9,483 nucleotides of DNA from Bryobacteraceae bacterium (GCA_030044325.1 JASHWA010000504.1:1-9483), one strand, 5' to 3'; positions 1 to 6,470 are shown, numbered from the stretch's first letter. Notes: a model not told the origin generated them from the letters alone. Made by a program: numbers and translations.

Positions 1-965
1 GCCGCCGCCTCCACACCCGCCGGCCGCTCGCAGATTCCCGTCGCGACCTCGAGCGCGATCGCTTTCGCAAAGGCGCCGTCCTGCACCGAATATTCGCTCG
101 ACAGATTCGCCGCCGCCTCGCGCGACAGGGAAATCGCCGCGGCGTAATCGACGTCCAGCAGCACGATGAATTCGTTGTCGGTGCGCCGGCCCACCGGAGC
201 CTCGCCCGTCAGGCCGCGCATCCGCTTCACCAGGGCGTTCAACACGCCGTCCACCAGGTGTTGCGCGAAGCGCCCCTGCACGCGCCGGTAATTTTTGATG
301 CAAATGAGCAGCACCCGGAAAGCTTCCTTCTCGCGCAGCAGCTCTTCCACGCGCTCTACGGTTTTTTGCCGGTTCCAGGCGCCCGAGGCGGAATCGGTCG
401 CAAGCGCCTTGCGCTTCATTTCGATCTCCTGGTGCAGCATGCGCAGCTCGTCGTGCAATTGCAGGATGGCCATGCGATTGGCGCTCTGCATGCGCTCCAC
501 GGCTTCGCTGATTCCCGCGATCACGCCCTGAATTCCGCGGCGGATTTCCGCAAGATCGTCCCACGCGCCGATGCCGCGCAGGTGTTCGAGCTCGGTTTTC
601 ACCCTCGCTTCGTGATCCTCGCCGTGCGCGGCGACGCTGCCCGCGAAGGCGGCCATCGCCGCGGCGCCCATCTCCACCTCCTCGCGCAGCCGGGCCACGC
701 GCGCCGCGGTGAGGTCGCGATAGTCGCGCAGCTCCCCCCGAAACGAGGACTGGATGTGCCGCACGCCGGCCGCGTCGCGCGCGTCCTGGTAAGCCTTGGC
801 GAGCGTTTCGAGGCGCTCCCGGAACAGCGCGACGTCGCCTGCATCCAGCTCCACCGCGTACTGCGCCACCGACCGGAGTGCGAGCGTATACGCGTCGCCA
901 ATCGAACTGTTGAGCGCCTCCAGGCGTTCCAACTCAGTCGCGGTCTGACGTAACGAAATCAACAT
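1..965 (-). CDS. Degenerate GGDEF-domain protein, C-terminus cut by window edge
   Basis: I translated 321 codons; the gene runs off the left edge. Residues 1-185 are charged, Ala/Glu/Arg-rich and predicted mostly helical, with no membrane segment visible. From about residue 188 the sequence follows the GGDEF (diguanylate cyclase) fold: DSASGAWNR (191-199) stands where DxLTGLxNR is usual, and RRTDNEF (260-266) stands where RxGGDEF is usual. The metal and GTP residues are lost: the usual DxD stretch reads CIK (222-224) and GGDEF reads TDNEF. It is therefore probably not an active cyclase; a scaffold or sensory role is inference. Start: ATG at 963-965 is the first possible, because an in-frame TGA lies at 981-983; GGAGG (969-973) sits 3 nt upstream. 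It is on the same strand as cimA but 230 bases away, so co-transcription is uncertain. Confidence 0.75.
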   Translation of the reverse strand, partial: MLISLRQTATELERLEALNSSIGDAYTLALRSVAQYAVELDAGDVALFRERLETLAKAYQDARDAAGVRHIQSSFRGELRDYRDLTAARVARLREEVEMGAAAMAAFAGSVAAHGEDHEARVKTELEHLRGIGAWDDLAEIRRGIQGVIAGISEAVERMQSANRMAILQLHDELRMLHQEIEMKRKALATDSASGAWNRQKTVERVEELLREKEAFRVLLICIKNYRRVQGRFAQHLVDGVLNALVKRMRGLTGEAPVGRRTDNEFIVLLDVDYAAAISLSREAAANLSSEYSVQDGAFAKAIALEVATGICERPAGVEAA

Positions 966-1195
966 CCGCCTCCGACGGTCTCATCGGCCGTTATGGCGGC
1001 GGCTTGAACCGCGTGGGAAATGCTCTGGATTCGCTCCACGCGCCCCAGCGATCTGAGGCGCGACAGTGATGGAGCGCGTCGGTCATCACGCCCACGGCAA
1101 TCCGGAAACAGCGGGAGTGACGCTTGGACAGAGCTGCCTGTCGGGTGTGGCGCACACACTCTTCGTTGAGCCCCCGCAGACATGGGAACGTCCGC
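966..1195. other. Spacer between cimA and the GGDEF-like gene; no gene recognised
   Basis: This 230-base spacer has no convincing gene. A 74-codon minus-strand frame (959-1183) has no good ribosome binding site or recognisable domain. Small inverted repeats are visible: GACAG/CTGTC (1127-1131 with 1138-1142), GTGTG/CACAC (1145-1149 with 1153-1157) and GTGATG/CATCAC (1066-1071 with 1084-1089). None is followed by a T run on the minus strand, so I see no intrinsic terminator after cimA. The promoter of the GGDEF-like gene, if separate, should lie here but no clear -35/-10 pair was found. Confidence 0.5.
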
Positions 1196-2791
1196 TCAGA
1201 CGCCCCAGCAGTAATCCTCGACCACCTTCTCGATCGACGGATCGTTTTCGCCCAGGCGCATCAGCTCCAGGCGCAGCGCGTCGATCAGCGCGCGCCAGCT
1301 CGCTTCGATCACGTTTTCCGAAACCCCCACCGTCGCCCACGTGCGCCGGTGATCCGACCATTCCACCAGCACCCGCACCCGCGCCGCCGTTCCTTTTTTC
1401 GCATCCAGCACGCGAACTTTGTAATCGGTGAGCCGCACTTCCGCGATCGCCGGATACAGCGTCGCCAGGCACTTGCGCAGCGCCAGGTCGAGCGAATTCA
1501 CCGGCCCGCTGCCGGCCGCCGTCGCCGAATGCACGCCGTCGTTGGCGCGCAGCGTCACCGTCGCGGTGGTGCCGCCCGGGCGCGTGATCGCTTCGTAATT
1601 CACCACTTCAAAAAGCTGCAATCCGGGATGCAGCGCTTCGCGCACCAACAGCTCAAACGTGCCCTCCGCCGCTTCCAGCTCGTAGCCTTGAAACTCCATG
1701 TGCTTGATGCGGTCGAGCAGCTCGCGCCGCGCCGGATCGTCCAGCCGCTCTTCGAGGCCGTGCTGTTTCAGCTTATAAAGGATGCTTCCGCGCCCGGAAA
1801 GATCGCTCAGCAGGACGCGCTGCCGGTTGCCGACCGTTTTGGGGCTCACGTGCTCATACGTCGCGGCGTCCTTCAAAACCGCGCTTACGTGTACGCCGCC
1901 TTTGTGCGCGAACGCGCTGCGGCCGACGTATGGCTGATCGTTGCGCATGGGAAGATTCGCCAGCTCGGCGATGTAGCGCGCCGCCGCAGTCAGATTCGCC
2001 AGCCGCTCCCTGCCGATGGTGGTGTGGCCCAGCTTTAATTCGAGATTGGCGATGATCGAAGTCAGATTCGCGTTGCCGCAGCGTTCTCCATACCCGTTCA
2101 TGCAGCCCTGCACGTGCGCGAATCCCTGCTCCACCGCGGCGAGCGTATTGGCGACCGCCAGATCGCAGTCGTTGTGGACATGAATCCCCAGCATTCCGTT
2201 GAAGTGACTGCGCACATCGGCGCAAATCGCCGCCAGCGCTCCGGTCATCGTGCCGCCATTGGTGTCGCACAGCACCAGCACGTCCGCGCCCGCGTTTTTC
2301 GCGGCTTCGAGCGTGCGCAGCGCGAAATCGCGATTGGCCCGGTAACCGTCGAAGAAGTGCTCGGCGTCGTAGACCACTTCCCTGCCCTGCGCTTTGAGAT
2401 ACGCGACCGTCTCTGCGATCATGCGCAGGTTTTCCTCTTCGCTCACGCCCAGCGCACGGTCGACGTGCAGGTCCCAGCTCTTGCCGAAAATCGAAACCAC
2501 CGGCGTCGCGGCTTCGAGGATCGCCTGGATGCTCGAATCGTCCTCGACGGTTCTCTTTGCGAAACGCGTGGCGCCGAACGCCACCAGCCGCGCATGTTTC
2601 AGATTCAGCTCTCTCGCCCGCGCGAAGAAATCCTTGTCCTTGAGATTCGATCCCGGCCAGCCGCCTTCGATGTAATCGATGCCCAGCTCGTCCAGCTTGT
2701 GCGCGATCAGCAGCTTGTCGTCGGAAGTAAAATTGACGGCCTCGCCCTGCGTGCCGTCGCGCAACGTCGTGTCAAACGTAAAAACTCGCAT
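1196..2791 (-). CDS. cimA: (R)-citramalate synthase
   Basis: This 531-residue protein belongs to the LeuA/CimA family (DRE-TIM metallolyase). It condenses pyruvate with acetyl-CoA to (R)-citramalate, the first step of threonine-independent isoleucine synthesis. Motifs seen: DTTLRDGTQGE (7-17) with catalytic Arg11 and metal ligand Asp12, HVHND (204-208) with metal-binding His204 and His206, GYGERCGNANL (233-243), and KGGVHVSAV (297-305). The C-terminal part from about 395 matches the LeuA-type allosteric domain, where feedback by isoleucine is known in the family. The reading DGTQGE with GGWPGSN (43-49), and the overall length, favour the long CimA type over 2-isopropylmalate synthase or homocitrate synthase. 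Start ATG has AGAGG 4 nt upstream. It is last in the ilvBNC operon, 75 bases after ilvC. LeuB and LeuCD, needed for the next steps, are not in this window. Confidence 0.92.
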   Translation of the reverse strand: MRVFTFDTTLRDGTQGEAVNFTSDDKLLIAHKLDELGIDYIEGGWPGSNLKDKDFFARARELNLKHARLVAFGATRFAKRTVEDDSSIQAILEAATPVVSIFGKSWDLHVDRALGVSEEENLRMIAETVAYLKAQGREVVYDAEHFFDGYRANRDFALRTLEAAKNAGADVLVLCDTNGGTMTGALAAICADVRSHFNGMLGIHVHNDCDLAVANTLAAVEQGFAHVQGCMNGYGERCGNANLTSIIANLELKLGHTTIGRERLANLTAAARYIAELANLPMRNDQPYVGRSAFAHKGGVHVSAVLKDAATYEHVSPKTVGNRQRVLLSDLSGRGSILYKLKQHGLEERLDDPARRELLDRIKHMEFQGYELEAAEGTFELLVREALHPGLQLFEVVNYEAITRPGGTTATVTLRANDGVHSATAAGSGPVNSLDLALRKCLATLYPAIAEVRLTDYKVRVLDAKKGTAARVRVLVEWSDHRRTWATVGVSENVIEASWRALIDALRLELMRLGENDPSIEKVVEDYCWGV

Positions 2792-2806
2792 AAAACCTCT
2801 TCATGA

Positions 2807-2858
2807 GCCGCGAGGGAACGCGAATCAACGCCGATAAGAATTCGCGCTCATCCGCGGC
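2807..2858. repeat. Palindromic repeat of 10-base units in the ilvC-cimA spacer
   Basis: An imperfect palindrome fills most of the 75-base spacer. The outer arms are GCCGCG (2807-2812) and CGCGGC (2853-2858); the inner arms are CGCGAAT (2819-2825) and ATTCGCG (2840-2846). The left half reads as degenerate 10-base units starting at 2809, 2819 and 2829, each beginning CGC or CCG and ending in purines. The right half carries the same unit inverted: CGCGGATGAG (2856 to 2847) and CGCGAATTCT (2846 to 2837) on the minus strand. In the operon mRNA it would fold just before the cimA ribosome binding site. It looks like a dispersed intergenic repeat, but copy number cannot be judged from one window. 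Confidence 0.55.
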
Positions 2859-2866
2859 CATCTTTG

Positions 2867-3876
2867 TTAAGCGACCCCCGCCTCTTTCTTCTTCTTCAGG
2901 AATGACATCATCTTTCTCAGCTCGGCGCCGGTTTTTTCGATCGGCTGATTCTGCGCCGCCTCCCGCATCGCCAGAAAATTCTTCCGGCCGGTGCGGTTTT
3001 CGCAGATCCACTGCTCGGCAAACTCGCCCGACTGCACTTCCTTCAAAATCTTCTTCATCTCCTCGCGCGTCTGCTGGTTCACGATTCTAGGCCCGCGCGT
3101 ATAATCGCCGTATTCCGCGGTGTCGGAAACCGAATAGCGCATGTAACCCAGGCCGCCCTCCTGAATAAGATCGACAATCAGCTTCATTTCGTGTAGGCAC
3201 TCGAAGTAAGCAATTTCGGGGGCATAGCCGGCTTCCACCAGGGTCTCGAACCCGGCGCGGATCAATTCGCTCACCCCTCCGCACAGCACCGCCTGCTCTC
3301 CGAACAGGTCGCTCTCGGTTTCCTCTTTGAACGTGGTCTCAATGACCCCCGCCTTGAGACACCCCAGCGCCAGGGCATAGGCAAGCGCGTCTTCAAGCGC
3401 GTGGCCGGAGGCATCCTGCGCGACAGCCACCAGCGCCGGCACGCCCACCCCTCGGTGAACAGCTCCCGCACCCGGTGGCCCGGCGCTTTGGGCGCCACCA
3501 TCGAGACGTCCACGCCCTCCGGCGGCTCGATCTGCTTGAAATGAATGTTGAAGCCATGGGCGAACATCAGCGTTTTTCCCGGCGTCAGGTGCGGCGCGAT
3601 TTCGTGGAACAATTCGGCCTGAATATGATCGGCCGTCAGGATCATGATCACGTCGGCTGCCCGCGCCGCCTCCGCGGTCGAAAGCACGCGCAGTCCGGCC
3701 GCTTCGGCCTTTGCGCGGCTCTTCGAGCCGGCATGCAGCCCCACCACCACGTTCAGGCCGGAATCGCGCAGATTCAGCGCGTGGGCGTGGCCCTGGCTGC
3801 CGTAGCCGATAATGGCGATGGTTTTTCCTTTTAAACGCGATAAATCGCCGTCTTTTTCGTAGAATCTCTTAGCCAT
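2867..3876 (-). pseudogene. ilvC: Ketol-acid reductoisomerase, frameshifted
   Basis: This is class I KARI, which converts acetolactate and acetohydroxybutyrate to the dihydroxy acids using NADPH and Mg2+. The gene is split over two frames: 3876 to 3271 (N-terminal half, then 58 nonsense codons) and 3448 to 2867 (C-terminal half). Frame 1 has the Rossmann motif GYGSQGHAHALNL (24-36), AHGFNIHF with the active-site His, and APKAPGH. Frame 2 has KEETESDLFGEQ and YFECLHEM, with the metal-binding acids. The break is at a run of four C at 3448-3451 (G on the coding strand). One more G would read ELFTEG-VGVPALV and give a normal 336-residue protein. No other damage is seen, so a sequencing error, a very recent mutation or ribosomal slippage on GGGG are all possible. 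The start overlaps the ilvN end by 8 nt, with AAGGAG 9 nt upstream. Confidence 0.9.
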
Positions 3877-4402
3877 TTTGCAAAACTCCTTCTTCTTTTT
3901 GGATGGGCGGAGCGAGCTTCAATTTTTTCTGTTCGAGCGATACCGCCACCAGCCCGGAGCGCGTCACCTCGATCTCGCCGTAAGCGCGCATCACGTCGAT
4001 AAATTCGTTCAGCTTTTCCGGATCGCCGGTGGCTTCGAGCGCGAAACCCTCCACCGACGAATCCACCGCGCGCGCGCCGAAAATTTCGGCTTCCTTCAAG
4101 ATCGCCGTGCGGTCCTTCATCCCCGCCCGCACGCGCACCAGCACCAGCTCGCGCCGCACCGCCGGAGCCTCGGTCAGATCCGACGCTTGCAGCACGTTGA
4201 TCAGCTTGTTCATCTGCTTGATCAGCTGCGCGCGCTGGTTGGGCTCGATATCCACCACGATGCTCATGCGCGACAGCTCGGGATCGAGCGTGCGCGCCAC
4301 CGTCAGGCTTTCGATGTTGTACCCGCGCGCCGTAAGCACGCCCGTAACGCGCATCAGCGCGCCGGGCTTGTTTTCCATGAGCAGTGAGATAAGTTGAAGC
4401 AT
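3869..4402 (-). CDS. ilvN: Acetolactate synthase small (regulatory) subunit
   Basis: This 177-residue regulatory subunit of acetohydroxyacid synthase (also named IlvH) activates the large subunit and confers valine feedback inhibition in the family. The N-terminal ACT domain (about 2-74) shows LLMENKPGAL (7-16), with the conserved Asn11 and Gly14 region where valine binds, and RGYNIESLTVA. The C-terminal ALS-small domain runs from about 85 to 160. The Lys/Pro-rich tail is family-typical in being poorly conserved. I chose ATG at 4402 because the ACT domain begins there; the frame stays open to 4471, but those extra residues derive from the ilvB-ilvN spacer repeat. An AGGA lies about 11 nt upstream, so the binding site is mediocre. 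The stop overlaps the ilvC start, suggesting translational coupling. Confidence 0.93.
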   Translation of the reverse strand: MLQLISLLMENKPGALMRVTGVLTARGYNIESLTVARTLDPELSRMSIVVDIEPNQRAQLIKQMNKLINVLQASDLTEAPAVRRELVLVRVRAGMKDRTAILKEAEIFGARAVDSSVEGFALEATGDPEKLNEFIDVMRAYGEIEVTRSGLVAVSLEQKKLKLAPPIQKEEGVLQNG

Positions 4403-4416
4403 TTTCTTGAATTCCT

Positions 4417-4491
4417 GTTCGTGGTTCGTAGTGAGTAGTTCGTCGGCGATTGTGCACAGCCGCCGCCTCACTACAAACCACTAACTACTTA
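4417..4491. repeat. Heptamer-built palindrome between ilvB and ilvN
   Basis: Arms 4421-4435 and 4467-4481 pair over 15 bp; the single mismatch becomes a G-U pair in the minus-strand mRNA. Inside are a second stem, CGGCG/CGCCG (4444-4448 with 4461-4465), and the palindrome TGTGCACA (4451-4458). Both arms have a period of 7: the left arm has units GTTCGTG, GTTCGTA, GTGAGTA and GTTCGTC beginning at 4417, 4424, 4431 and 4438. On the minus strand the other arm reads as GT-starting heptamers with no C over 4491-4467. The repeat supplies the last ilvB codons and its TAG stop (4481-4483). Confidence 0.65.
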
Positions 4492-6199
4492 CCGTTTCTC
4501 TTTCCCCCAAAACCATCTCATTGATCGCGGCGCCGGCCGGGACCATCGGATACACGTTTTCAAACGGCGACACGCGCACGTTCAAAAGATACGGGCCGGG
4601 CTCGCGCACAGCGGTTTCGAGCGCGCTGCGCAGCTCGCGCGGGCGCTCCACCGTCCGGCCCTTGAACCCATACGCCCCGGCGAGCTTTTCCGGATCGGGA
4701 AACGTATCCAGCTGCACCGCGCACAGCCGGTTGTTATAAAACAATTCCTGCCATTGCCGGACCATCCCCAGATACCCGTTGTTCATGACGATAATTTTCA
4801 CCGGCAGCGCGTGATTGGCGATGGTCGCCAGCTCCGGAATCGACATCTGAAATCCGCCGTCGCCCACCAGCGCGAAAACCAGCTTGTCGGGCCGCGCGAA
4901 CTGCGCGCCGATGGCCGAGGGAAGGCCGAATCCCATCGATCCCAATCCTCCCGAATTGAGCCACAGCCGCGGATGATGGAAGCGGATGAATTGCGCCGCC
5001 CACATCTGGTGCTGGCCCACGTCGCTCGCCACGATCGCTTCGCCGCCCGAAAGACGGTCGATTTCCGAAACCAGGTGCTGCGGCTTGATTTCGTCCATCG
5101 AAATCTCGGGTTCGAGCGGATGCTCCCTCTGCCACTCTTTGATCTGCATCCACCACGCCGCGCGCGCCGTCGCGTTCTTGTTTTTGAGCTCCGGCGCCGT
5201 CTCGACCAGCGCCTGGCTCAGCCGCGCGAGCACCCGTTTCACGTCGCCGACAATGGGGATATCGGCCGCGCGATTCTTTCCGATTTCCGCCGGGTCGATA
5301 TCCACGTGAATGATCTTTGCGTGCGGCGCAAACGCGGAAAGACGGCCGGTGACGCGATCGTCAAAGCGCGTTCCCAGCGCAATCAGCAGGTCGGTTTCCG
5401 TCATGCCCATATTCGCCGCGTAGCTGCCGTGCATTCCCGGCATGCTGATGAAGTTGGGATGCTCGCTTGAAAGCGATCCGAGCCCCATCAGCGTCGTGAC
5501 GGCGGGCAGGTCCACCAGTTCGACAAACTCGCGCAGCTCATCCGAGGCGTCCGCGGCGACGATTCCCCCGCCCGAGTAAACGAACGGGCGCTTCGCGTCC
5601 CAGATCATCTGCGCCGCGCGCCGAATCTGGCCCGCGTGGCCCTCCGTGTAAACTTTGTATCCCGGCAAGTGAATGTGCGAAACCGGCGTGTAATGCGCCT
5701 GCGCCTGGAAAACGTCCTTGGGAATATCCACCAGCACCGGCCCCGGCCGTCCGCTCGAAGCGATATGAAAAGCTTCGTGAATCGCCTGCGGCAGATCGCC
5801 GAGCGTCTTCACCATAAAATTGTGCTTGGTGCAGGAGCGCGTGATGCCGAACGTGTCCGCTTCCTGGAACGCGTCGCTGCCGATCAGCTTGGTGGTAACC
5901 TGCCCCGTGATGGCAACCACCGGAATCGAATCCATCATCGCGTCCACCAGGCCCGTCACCAGGTTGGTCGCGCCGGGACCCGAGGTCGCCATGCACACGC
6001 CCGTTTTTCCCGTCGAGCGCGCGTACCCCTCGGCCGCAAAACACGCGTTCTGCTCATGCCGCACCAGCACGTGCCGGATCGGGCAGTCGTACAGTGCGTC
6101 GTACAGCGGGAGCATGACGCCGCCCGGGTAGCCGAAAACGCAATCGACTTTTTCGCGCGCCAGGCATTCGAGAACGATTTTCGCTCCGCTCAGTAACAT
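4481..6199 (-). CDS. ilvB: Acetolactate synthase large (catalytic) subunit
   Basis: This 572-residue ThDP enzyme makes acetolactate from two pyruvates, or acetohydroxybutyrate from pyruvate plus 2-oxobutyrate, at the head of valine/leucine and isoleucine synthesis. It shows the N-terminal pyrimidine domain with VFGYPGG and the catalytic Glu49 in RHEQ, the FAD-type middle domain with LGTRFDDRVTG, and the C-terminal pyrophosphate domain with GDGGF (446-450) through NN (473-474) and GMVRQWQELFYNN. The length is normal. I chose ATG at 6199 because a perfect AGGAG (6205-6209) sits 5 nt upstream; a GTG at 6223 is in frame but lies at the foot of the attenuator terminator and has no site of its own. 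It is the first structural gene of the ilv operon. The C-terminus is formed by repeat sequence. Confidence 0.96.
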   Translation of the reverse strand: MLLSGAKIVLECLAREKVDCVFGYPGGVMLPLYDALYDCPIRHVLVRHEQNACFAAEGYARSTGKTGVCMATSGPGATNLVTGLVDAMMDSIPVVAITGQVTTKLIGSDAFQEADTFGITRSCTKHNFMVKTLGDLPQAIHEAFHIASSGRPGPVLVDIPKDVFQAQAHYTPVSHIHLPGYKVYTEGHAGQIRRAAQMIWDAKRPFVYSGGGIVAADASDELREFVELVDLPAVTTLMGLGSLSSEHPNFISMPGMHGSYAANMGMTETDLLIALGTRFDDRVTGRLSAFAPHAKIIHVDIDPAEIGKNRAADIPIVGDVKRVLARLSQALVETAPELKNKNATARAAWWMQIKEWQREHPLEPEISMDEIKPQHLVSEIDRLSGGEAIVASDVGQHQMWAAQFIRFHHPRLWLNSGGLGSMGFGLPSAIGAQFARPDKLVFALVGDGGFQMSIPELATIANHALPVKIIVMNNGYLGMVRQWQELFYNNRLCAVQLDTFPDPEKLAGAYGFKGRTVERPRELRSALETAVREPGPYLLNVRVSPFENVYPMVPAGAAINEMVLGERETVSS

Positions 6200-6204
6200 T
6201 CGCG

Positions 6205-6209
6205 CTCCT
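6205..6209 (-). promoter_or_regulatory. Ribosome binding site of ilvB
   Basis: AGGAG on the minus strand, 5 nt before the ATG at 6199. It decides the ilvB start against the upstream in-frame GTG at 6223. Confidence 0.8.
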
Positions 6210-6228
6210 TTTAAACCGTCCACATAAC

Positions 6229-6270
6229 AAAAAAGCCACTCCCGAGGGTTTTCTCCCCCGCTGAGTGGCC
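6229..6270 (-). terminator. Attenuator (intrinsic terminator) ahead of ilvB
   Basis: In the minus-strand transcript GCCACTC (6269-6263) pairs with GAGTGGC (6241-6235), followed at once by six U (6234-6229). The stem extends inward through partial pairing of the G-rich 5' side (6260-6255) with the CCCTCG side (6248-6243). It lies between the leader-peptide stop (6296) and the ilvB start (6199), the standard position for a transcription attenuator, so ilvB expression should need readthrough. Confidence 0.85.
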
Positions 6271-6295
6271 AAGATCCTTTAAAAATCGGGCCGAA

Positions 6296-6406
6296 TCAGA
6301 CGGGGCCGGTTACACCGACCCCGATAATAATGAGCCCGTTGCTAATCAGTGCGGTAGAGATGCCGATGCTGCTACGGAGGGCCTGGTTGGGATCCGGTAT
6401 TTTCAT
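6296..6406 (-). CDS. ilv operon leader peptide (Ile/Val/Leu-rich)
   Basis: A 36-codon frame begins at ATG 6404-6406, about 12 nt after the predicted transcription start, with AAGAGAAG (6410-6417) as a weak ribosome binding site. It ends in TGA 26 nt before the terminator stem. The peptide starts MKIPDPN and contains 7 Ile, 3 Val and 3 Leu (13 of 36 residues), with the cluster LIIIGVGVTGPV at its end. The order promoter, short frame with runs of regulatory codons, hairpins, terminator, ilvB is that of the classical ilv attenuator. The expected role: starved ribosomes stall on the Ile/Val codons and prevent terminator formation. The role is inference from arrangement; I do not recognise the peptide itself from a named family. 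Confidence 0.75.
   Translation of the reverse strand: MKIPDPNQALRSSIGISTALISNGLIIIGVGVTGPV
6301..6323 (-). promoter_or_regulatory. Leader hairpin over the Val codons
   Basis: CGGGGTCGGT (6323-6314) pairs with ACCGGCCCCG (6310-6301) across a 3-nt loop, giving a 10-bp stem with one G-U pair in the minus-strand RNA. It covers leader codons 29-36, directly after the three Ile codons, so a ribosome stalled there would prevent it from forming. It may be the pause or protector hairpin of the attenuator. The competing antiterminator could not be resolved by eye; GGCC segments at 6303-6306 and 6267-6270 could pair with each other. Confidence 0.6.
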
Positions 6407-6424
6407 CGACTTCTCTTGGGTTTC

Positions 6425-6453
6425 AGAATACAGCACAAGAGACGTAAATGCAA
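6425..6453 (-). promoter_or_regulatory. Promoter of the ilv operon
   Basis: On the minus strand, -35 TTGCAT (6453-6448) and -10 TATTCT (6430-6425) are separated by exactly 17 nt. A/T-rich sequence upstream (about 6463-6480) could act as an UP element. The predicted start is near 6418, leaving a short untranslated stretch before the leader peptide ATG at 6406. Confidence 0.65.
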
Positions 6454-6463
6454 GTGGTTGCAT
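6448..6463. promoter_or_regulatory. Perfect 16-bp inverted repeat, candidate operator
   Basis: ATGCAA-GTGG-TTGCAT: two perfect 6-bp arms around a 4-bp centre. One arm is the ilv -35 box, and the other ends just before the plus-strand TATAAT at 6465. A protein bound here could affect both divergent promoters. No regulator can be named from the site. Confidence 0.45.
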
Positions 6464-6464
6464 A

Positions 6465-6470
6465 TATAAT
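6465..6470 (+). promoter_or_regulatory. Candidate -10 box for the glycosyltransferase operon
   Basis: A perfect TATAAT on the plus strand, 90 bases before the GTG start at 6561. No good -35 stands 16-18 nt upstream (6442-6447 reads acgtaa), so it would need an activator. A second option is TATCAT at 6494-6499, also without a clear -35. Confidence 0.3.

Noticed and set aside
1066..1089. GTGATG/CATCAC hairpin as cimA terminator
   Set aside because: Only a 6-bp stem with a 12-nt loop, over 100 bases after the cimA stop and with no T run on the minus strand.
959..1183. 74-codon minus-strand frame in the spacer upstream of the GGDEF-like gene
   Set aside because: No ribosome binding site, no domain, Arg/Ser-rich composition and overlap of its end with the next start. 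It could be a remnant but nothing supports a gene.
2114..2806. Long plus-strand frame opposite cimA (also 1124-2038)
   Set aside because: Antisense shadow of cimA in GC-rich DNA: Arg/His/Gln-rich, no domain, no ribosome binding site; the minus-strand frame carries all family motifs.
4403..4471. Upstream in-frame start for ilvN adding 23 residues
   Set aside because: The extra codons are made of spacer-repeat sequence and the conserved ACT domain begins at the ATG at 4402.
4754..5470. Plus-strand frames opposite ilvB (also 5636-6196)
   Set aside because: Shadows of ilvB with the same low-complexity basic composition and no recognisable motif.
6200..6223. GTG at 6223 as ilvB start, adding 8 residues
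   Set aside because: No ribosome binding site of its own and it sits beside the terminator U run; AGGAG is ideally spaced for the ATG at 6199.
6200..6420. T-box riboswitch ahead of ilvB
   Set aside because: No T-box consensus (AGGGTGG...ACCGCG) is present on the minus strand; the Ile/Val-rich leader frame explains the terminator better.
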